A stretch of DNA of 12,926 nt. It comes from Acidimicrobiales bacterium (GTDB lineage Bacteria > Actinomycetota > Acidimicrobiia > Acidimicrobiales > SZUA-35). The stretch spans positions 1-12,926 of the forward strand of contig JAHECQ010000062.1 of the NCBI GenBank assembly GCA_024641625.1, in the 5' to 3' direction. Under the pieces are notes generated by a model. The model did no database searches. It was not told the origin of the DNA and saw only the letters and a program-made list of their open reading frames with translations. The position numbers and the translations under genes are program-made. Of the stretch, positions 1-4,396 are shown in pieces. Position 1 is the stretch's first letter. Every line of letters starts with the position of its first letter.

Positions 1-1116
1 GTCGTGGCACTCACCAACGAGACCACCGGCATCCGCCGCCGACTGCTCGACGACGGTGTGGTCCAGATCGCCGTGGGCCGCTCCCCCGCCCATCTGCGAG
101 CCGACCACGAGATGCAGAGCCTCGTGGGACTACCAGTGGACGACATCGCAGCCAGCGTGCTCCATCCCGCCACCGAGGCATTCGCACCCATCCTGGCAAC
201 CGAGGTGGATCGGGCCGACGTCGTCGTACTCGCGCACCCGTTTCTCTCCACGGCCCTGGCCGCCACGCTGGACGCCCGGGGGGGCGGGGCCGGCAAACCG
301 ATCGTCTACGACGCGCACAATGTCGAAATCGACCTGAAGCAACGAATGCTGCAGGGACGACCCGGAGCGCGTCGACTCATGGAATGGTGCGAACGAGCGG
401 AGGCATCCGCTCTTGGGCGCGCCAGCCTGGTCAGCGCAGTGTCCGACGCCGACCTGGCCCGGTTGTGTCCAGCCGGTTGTGGCCACCGAAACCTCGTTGC
501 ACCCAACGGTGTCGAGGAACGGTTGCTCCAGTTGCCTCCCGGCCCGTCACCTCAACGGAGTGCCGCACGGTCCCGTCTCCTGGTCGACCTCGGCCTGGAG
601 GGCGACCGGCGCCCCATCGTGCTCTTCGTCGGGTCGTCCCACGGCCCCAACCATGAGGCGGCCGACCGACTCGCCGACATCGCCGTTCGTTCGCCCGACC
701 TCCTGGTCGTGCTGGCCGGCGGACACTCCGAGCGGCCCCGCGCCGGCGCGGTCAGCCTCGGTCGCTTCAGTGACCACGACCTCGTTCGTCTGCTGCACGC
801 CGCCGATGTCATCGTCAATCCCGTCTCGGTCGGATCAGGGACCAACCTCAAACTGATCGAGGCACTCGGTTCGGGAACCCCGGTGGTGGCCACGCCGACG
901 GGGGCACGAGGTCTCCCGGACCCCCAACAGGTGCTGCTGCTGGCCGAGCCCCATCAGCTCACCGGCGCCATCGGTCGGATCATCGCGCAACCGGGTCCGG
1001 CCCGAGAGCGTGCCCTGGCCGCTCAACGTCTGGCCGCTCGGTACCGTTGGGACCACGCCCTCGCACCGCTCGTTGCGGCAATTGGTGCCCTGCTCGGCGT
1101 ACCATTGGCCCCGTGA
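1..1116 (+). CDS. Glycosyltransferase, GT-B fold (GT4-like), 5'-truncated by the window edge
   Basis: This is a cytoplasmic sugar-nucleotide-dependent glycosyltransferase, probably for a cell-surface glycan. The frame is open from base 1, and the first codons (V-V-A-L) read as a Rossmann beta-strand that aligns with V-T-V-L-V-L in the second half of the 4393-7209 protein. The GTG at 4 is therefore unlikely to be the true start; the N-terminal part of the first Rossmann domain lies upstream. Counting from the GTG at 4, visible motifs are Y-D-A-H-N-V-E (102-108), A-P-N-G-V (166-170), a second-domain start V-L-F-V-G-S-S (206-212), and the nucleotide-sugar site G-S-G-T-N-L-K-L-I-E (277-286) followed by G-T-P-V-V-A-T and G-A-R-G-L. 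The second Glu of the GT4 E-x7-E motif is present (E286); the first is Ser278. No membrane segment or signal peptide is seen. It overlaps the next gene by four bases (GTGA). Donor and acceptor cannot be told. Confidence 0.88.
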   Translation, partial: VVALTNETTGIRRRLLDDGVVQIAVGRSPAHLRADHEMQSLVGLPVDDIAASVLHPATEAFAPILATEVDRADVVVLAHPFLSTALAATLDARGGGAGKPIVYDAHNVEIDLKQRMLQGRPGARRLMEWCERAEASALGRASLVSAVSDADLARLCPAGCGHRNLVAPNGVEERLLQLPPGPSPQRSAARSRLLVDLGLEGDRRPIVLFVGSSHGPNHEAADRLADIAVRSPDLLVVLAGGHSERPRAGAVSLGRFSDHDLVRLLHAADVIVNPVSVGSGTNLKLIEALGSGTPVVATPTGARGLPDPQQVLLLAEPHQLTGAIGRIIAQPGPARERALAAQRLAARYRWDHALAPLVAAIGALLGVPLAP

Positions 1117-3251
1117 CAGCACCTCGTTCAGACGTACCCGATTCATGGAAAGCGGCCGCACAGAAGGAACTCCGGGGCACCGATCCTGACGCGCTCATCG
1201 TCCAGACCGCCGAAGGGATCGCGGTCAAGCCGCTCTACACCGATGCCGACCTCGAGCAGCTCGAGCACCTCGGATCGCTCCCGGGCGAGGCCCCCTATGT
1301 TCGAGGTCCCCGGGCCACCATGTACACCAATCGCCCGTGGACGATCCGCCAGTACGCCGGCTTCTCCACCGCCGAGGAGTCCAACGCCTTCTACCGCCGC
1401 AATCTGGCCGCCGGACAGATGGGACTGTCCGTCGCCTTCGACCTGGCCACCCACCGAGGGTACGACTCCGATCACCCCAGGGTCGTCGGTGACGTGGGCA
1501 AGGCCGGTGTGGCCATCGACTCGGTGGAGGACATGAAGATCCTGTTCGACGGCATCCCTCTCGAGCAGATGTCGGTGTCGATGACCATGAACGGGGCCGT
1601 CCTGCCCATTCTGGCCTGCTACATCGTGGCCGGGGAGGAGCAAGGCGTCAGTACCGACCAACTGTCGGGGACCATCCAGAACGACATCCTCAAGGAGTTC
1701 ATGGTCCGCAACACCTACATCTACCCGCCCGAACCGTCGATGCGGATCGTCGCCGACATCATCAACTACACCGCGGCGAACATGCCGAAGTTCAACTCGA
1801 TCTCGATCTCGGGCTATCACATGCTCGAAGCCGGCGCTTCGGCCGACATCGAGCTGGCCTTCACCCTGGCCGATGGCCTCGAGTACGTCCGTGCCGCCCT
1901 GTCGCAGGGTCTCGATGTCGATGCCTTCGCCGGGCGTCTCAGCTTCTTCTTCGGCATCGGCATGGACTTCTTCATGGAGATTGCCAAACTCCGGGCGGCG
2001 CGCCTGCTGTGGTCGGAGGCCATGGCTCAGTTCGAGCCGAAGAACGCAGGATCCTCCATGCTCCGCACCCATTGCCAGACCTCCGGCGTCTCCTTGACCG
2101 AGCAGGACCCCTACAACAACGTCGTACGTACCGCGTATGAGGCCATGGCCGCCGTGCTGGGCGGCACCCAGAGCCTGCACACCAACAGCTTCGACGAGGC
2201 ACTGGGCCTCCCGACCGAGTTCAGCGCTCGTGTCGCTCGGAACACCCAGCTGATCCTGGCCGAGGAGAGCGGCGTCACCCGCACCGTCGACCCGCTTGCC
2301 GGCAGCTACTACGTCGAACGGCTCACCGCCGACCTCGCCGACCGCGCCCGCACCATCATGGCCGAGGTCGAGAGCCTCGGGGGGATGACGAAGGCCATCG
2401 CCTCGGGGATGCCGAAGCTGCGCATCGAGGAGTCGGCAGCCAAGCGACAGGCGCGCATCGACCGGGGCGAGGAGGTCGTCGTCGGAGTCAACAAGTACAA
2501 GGTGGCCGACGCCGGTACTGTCGATGTCCTCGACATCGACAACACCGCGGTTCGCGAAGCACAAGTGGCTCGCCTCGGCCGCATTCGCGCCGAGCGCGAT
2601 GCTGCGGCCTGCGAGGCGGCGCTGGCCGCGGTCACCGAAGCAGCGCGCGGCGCGGCCAACCTGCTGGAGGCCTGCGTCGCTGCGGCCCGGGCCCGCGCCA
2701 CCGTCGGCGAGATGTCCGACGCGATGGAGGTGGTGTTCGGTCGTCATCAGGCCGAGACCCGCACCATCTCGGGCGTCTATGGCGCGGCCTACGCCGACGA
2801 CGACGACTTCGCGGCCATCGTCGCCGATGTCGAGGCGTTCGCCGAGAGCGAGGGTCGTCGACCCCGCATCCTGGTGGCCAAGATGGGCCAGGACGGACAC
2901 GATCGTGGGGCCAAGGTCATCGCCACCGCATTCGCCGATCTCGGTTTCGACGTCGACGTCGGCCCGTTGTTCCAGACGCCCGAGGAGGTGGCACGCGACG
3001 CCGTCGACAACGACGTCCACATCGTCGGCATCTCGAGTCAGGCTGCCGGCCACAAGACCCTGGTCCCTCAGCTCATCGACGAGCTGCGCAAGGCCGGAGC
3101 CGACAACGTGGTGGTGGTCTGTGGCGGCGTCATTCCCCCTCAGGACTACGACATGCTGCGAGCCGCCGGTGTCGGCGCCATCTTCGGCCCCGGAACCAAC
3201 ATTCCCGATGCGGCAGCGCAGGTCCTCGAACTGGTGAGGGCTGCAGCCTGA
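1113..3251 (+). CDS. scpA: Methylmalonyl-CoA mutase, single-chain type with fused B12-binding domain (712 aa)
   Basis: This cytoplasmic, adenosylcobalamin-dependent enzyme interconverts (R)-methylmalonyl-CoA and succinyl-CoA (propionate, odd-chain and branched-chain catabolism, or the reverse). The TIM-barrel domain spans about 15-560 and the B12 domain about 580-712. By a recalled alignment to the Propionibacterium enzyme, the carboxylate-binding Tyr81 and Arg199, catalytic Tyr235-His236, Gln322, and adenosine-contacting Asn358/Glu362 are all present. The B12 loop carries Lys590, Asp594 and the cobalt ligand His596 in D-G-H-D-R-G. Tyr81/Arg199 favour methylmalonyl over isobutyryl substrates. 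GTG 1113 is chosen because it overlaps the previous stop as GTGA and gives the usual length; an ATG 66 bases upstream lies inside the previous gene. The sequence resembles the homodimeric human-type enzyme more than the MutA/MutB heterodimer, and no small-subunit gene is adjacent. Three Trp common in the family are Phe280, Val326 and Leu395 here. MeaB follows directly. Confidence 0.95.
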   Translation: MTAPRSDVPDSWKAAAQKELRGTDPDALIVQTAEGIAVKPLYTDADLEQLEHLGSLPGEAPYVRGPRATMYTNRPWTIRQYAGFSTAEESNAFYRRNLAAGQMGLSVAFDLATHRGYDSDHPRVVGDVGKAGVAIDSVEDMKILFDGIPLEQMSVSMTMNGAVLPILACYIVAGEEQGVSTDQLSGTIQNDILKEFMVRNTYIYPPEPSMRIVADIINYTAANMPKFNSISISGYHMLEAGASADIELAFTLADGLEYVRAALSQGLDVDAFAGRLSFFFGIGMDFFMEIAKLRAARLLWSEAMAQFEPKNAGSSMLRTHCQTSGVSLTEQDPYNNVVRTAYEAMAAVLGGTQSLHTNSFDEALGLPTEFSARVARNTQLILAEESGVTRTVDPLAGSYYVERLTADLADRARTIMAEVESLGGMTKAIASGMPKLRIEESAAKRQARIDRGEEVVVGVNKYKVADAGTVDVLDIDNTAVREAQVARLGRIRAERDAAACEAALAAVTEAARGAANLLEACVAAARARATVGEMSDAMEVVFGRHQAETRTISGVYGAAYADDDDFAAIVADVEAFAESEGRRPRILVAKMGQDGHDRGAKVIATAFADLGFDVDVGPLFQTPEEVARDAVDNDVHIVGISSQAAGHKTLVPQLIDELRKAGADNVVVVCGGVIPPQDYDMLRAAGVGAIFGPGTNIPDAAAQVLELVRAAA
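3236..3240 (+). promoter_or_regulatory. Ribosome binding site for the CTG start of meaB
   Basis: GAGGG lies within the last codons of the mutase gene, seven bases before the CTG at 3248. This is a good Shine-Dalgarno match at a good distance. It favours CTG 3248 over the in-frame CTG at 3263, which directly abuts a GAGGAG and so has no usable spacing. Confidence 0.5.
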
Positions 3252-4234
3252 ACCCCGAGGAGCTGACCGATCGCCTCCTTCACGGCGAACGACGAGCGCT
3301 GGCCAAGGCCATCACCCTGGTCGAATCCTCTCGTCCGGAGCATCGCGAGCTGGCCGACGAACTCCTCGGCCTCGTCCTGCCGTACACCGGGCGGGCCTAC
3401 CGAATCGGGGTCTCGGGCACCCCCGGCGTCGGCAAGAGCAGCCTGATCGAGCAGTTGGGCAGGCACGTCATCGAGCAAGGTCAACAGGTTGCAGTGCTCG
3501 CCATCGATCCATCGTCGAGGCGAACCGGCGGTTCGATCCTCGGCGACAAGACCCGGATGCCGTTCCTCGCCAGCCATCCCGACTCGTTCGTTCGACCATC
3601 CCCCAGCCGAGGTGTTCTGGGTGGCGTCGCCGACGCCACCCGCGAGGTCCTCCTGCTCTGCGAGGCCGCCGGGTTCGGCATCGTCGTGGTGGAAACCGTC
3701 GGCGTGGGACAGTCCGAGACCGCGGTCGCCGACATCACCGACCTGTTCCTGTTGTTGGTCGCTCCCGGCGGTGGCGACGATCTCCAGGGCATCAAGCGAG
3801 GAGTGATGGAACTGGCCGACATCGTCGTGGTCAACAAGGCCGACGGCCCGTACCTGGCCACCGCGTCGCACACCGCAGCCGATTATCGGGCTGCCCTGCA
3901 TCTGGTGCGCCCCAAACGCGAGGGTGTCGAAACCGCCGTCCTGTTGTGCTCGGCGTTGCGGGGAACCGGCATCAGCGAGATCTGGGACCATGTGGTGACC
4001 TATTGGCAGGCCCTGGCCGACCGCGGACATCTCGAACGCCTGCGATCGGTCCAAGCAGTCGATGCCATGTGGCGAATCATCCAAGCCCGCCTGCTCACCC
4101 AGGTCCACGGCAACCCCGAGATCGTCGACCCCGTGGTGCGTGAGGTGGCTGCGGGTCGCCTGCCGGCCAGCCGTGCGGCCGCACTCGTCCTGGAGTCGGT
4201 GGCTCCCCGGGACTCCGGCACCACCGCCCTATAG
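3248..4234 (+). CDS. meaB: MeaB/ArgK-type GTPase, methylmalonyl-CoA mutase chaperone, probable CTG start (328 aa)
   Basis: This G3E-family P-loop GTPase binds methylmalonyl-CoA mutase, gates loading of intact adenosylcobalamin and protects or rescues the mutase from inactivation. From a start at 3248 the P-loop G-T-P-G-V-G-K-S is at 57-64. I-D-P-S-S is at 86-90, the switch/Walker B-like E-T-V-G-V-G-Q-S-E at 149-157, and the guanine-specificity motif N-K-A-D at 196-199. The C-terminal helices after about 265 match the family's dimerisation region, and the length is typical. No in-frame ATG, GTG or TTG precedes the P-loop. The first such codon (TTG 3455) would delete the P-loop, while residues encoded from 3248 (P-E-E-L, then R-A-L-A-K-A-I-T-L-V-E) match the usual MeaB N-terminus. 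CTG 3248 overlaps the mutase stop as CTGA and has GAGGG seven bases upstream. Function is confident; the start is inferred. Confidence 0.93.
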   Translation: MNPEELTDRLLHGERRALAKAITLVESSRPEHRELADELLGLVLPYTGRAYRIGVSGTPGVGKSSLIEQLGRHVIEQGQQVAVLAIDPSSRRTGGSILGDKTRMPFLASHPDSFVRPSPSRGVLGGVADATREVLLLCEAAGFGIVVVETVGVGQSETAVADITDLFLLLVAPGGGDDLQGIKRGVMELADIVVVNKADGPYLATASHTAADYRAALHLVRPKREGVETAVLLCSALRGTGISEIWDHVVTYWQALADRGHLERLRSVQAVDAMWRIIQARLLTQVHGNPEIVDPVVREVAAGRLPASRAAALVLESVAPRDSGTTAL

Positions 4235-4235
4235 T
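4230..4235 (+). promoter_or_regulatory. Possible -10 element (TATAGT) for a leaderless transcript starting at GTG 4244
   Basis: TATAGT fits the actinobacterial TANNNT -10 pattern and stands out as an AT-rich patch in GC-rich DNA. It ends eight bases before the GTG at 4244, where a transcript would start almost exactly on the start codon. It overlaps the meaB stop codon (TAG 4232-4234). No convincing -35 hexamer is visible, and no Shine-Dalgarno sequence precedes the GTG, which fits leaderless translation. One hexamer by chance is also plausible. Confidence 0.3.
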
Positions 4236-4243
4236 TTCGACCC

Positions 4244-4396
4244 GTGTCGGTCCCCGAGAGAATCAAGGCGCTGTTCGAAACTGCAACCGACCGCGACGGC
4301 ATTCGTCGACGCCTCGAACGCATCCGCTTCCATGACGACGCCGCATACCTCGACCATCTCGTCCAGCGGGCGATCGAGCGCGGGGAGCAACCATGA
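4244..4396 (+). CDS. Small protein of unknown function (50 aa)
   Basis: I do not recognise this family. The frame runs from GTG 4244 to TGA 4394-4396 and encodes 50 residues starting M-S-V-P-E-R-I-K and ending R-G-E-Q-P. The product is highly charged and close to neutral overall: ten Arg/Lys, including an R-R-R run at 21-23, and ten Asp/Glu. It has no Cys, Gly-rich loop or hydrophobic segment and is likely mostly helical (about 20-47). Support for a real gene: third codon positions are mostly G or C, it fills the only gap in an otherwise gap-free operon, and its stop overlaps the next gene's ATG as ATGA. There is no Shine-Dalgarno sequence before the GTG, but a TATAGT sits eight bases upstream. 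Possible roles are a partner of the mutase/MeaB complex or of the following glycosyltransferase; neither can be chosen from sequence. Confidence 0.6.
   Translation: MSVPERIKALFETATDRDGIRRRLERIRFHDDAAYLDHLVQRAIERGEQP
4382..4387 (+). promoter_or_regulatory. Ribosome binding site for the double glycosyltransferase
   Basis: GGGGAG lies five bases before ATG 4393, inside the last codons of the 50-residue gene. With the ATGA overlap it supports that start and suggests translational coupling to the small gene. Confidence 0.55.

Noticed and set aside
1047..1112. An upstream ATG that would lengthen the mutase by 22 residues.
   Set aside because: The extra residues are out-of-frame translation of the preceding glycosyltransferase, and the GTG at 1113 gives the usual length and a GTGA overlap.
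1143..3053. A 636-codon open frame on the minus strand opposite the mutase gene.
   Set aside because: It is the complement of a highly conserved enzyme gene and shows Val/Gly/Asp/His-rich sequence with no motifs, so it is a codon-bias artefact.
3455..3457. TTG as the meaB start.
   Set aside because: It follows the P-loop, so the product could not bind GTP, and about 69 residues of family homology lie upstream.
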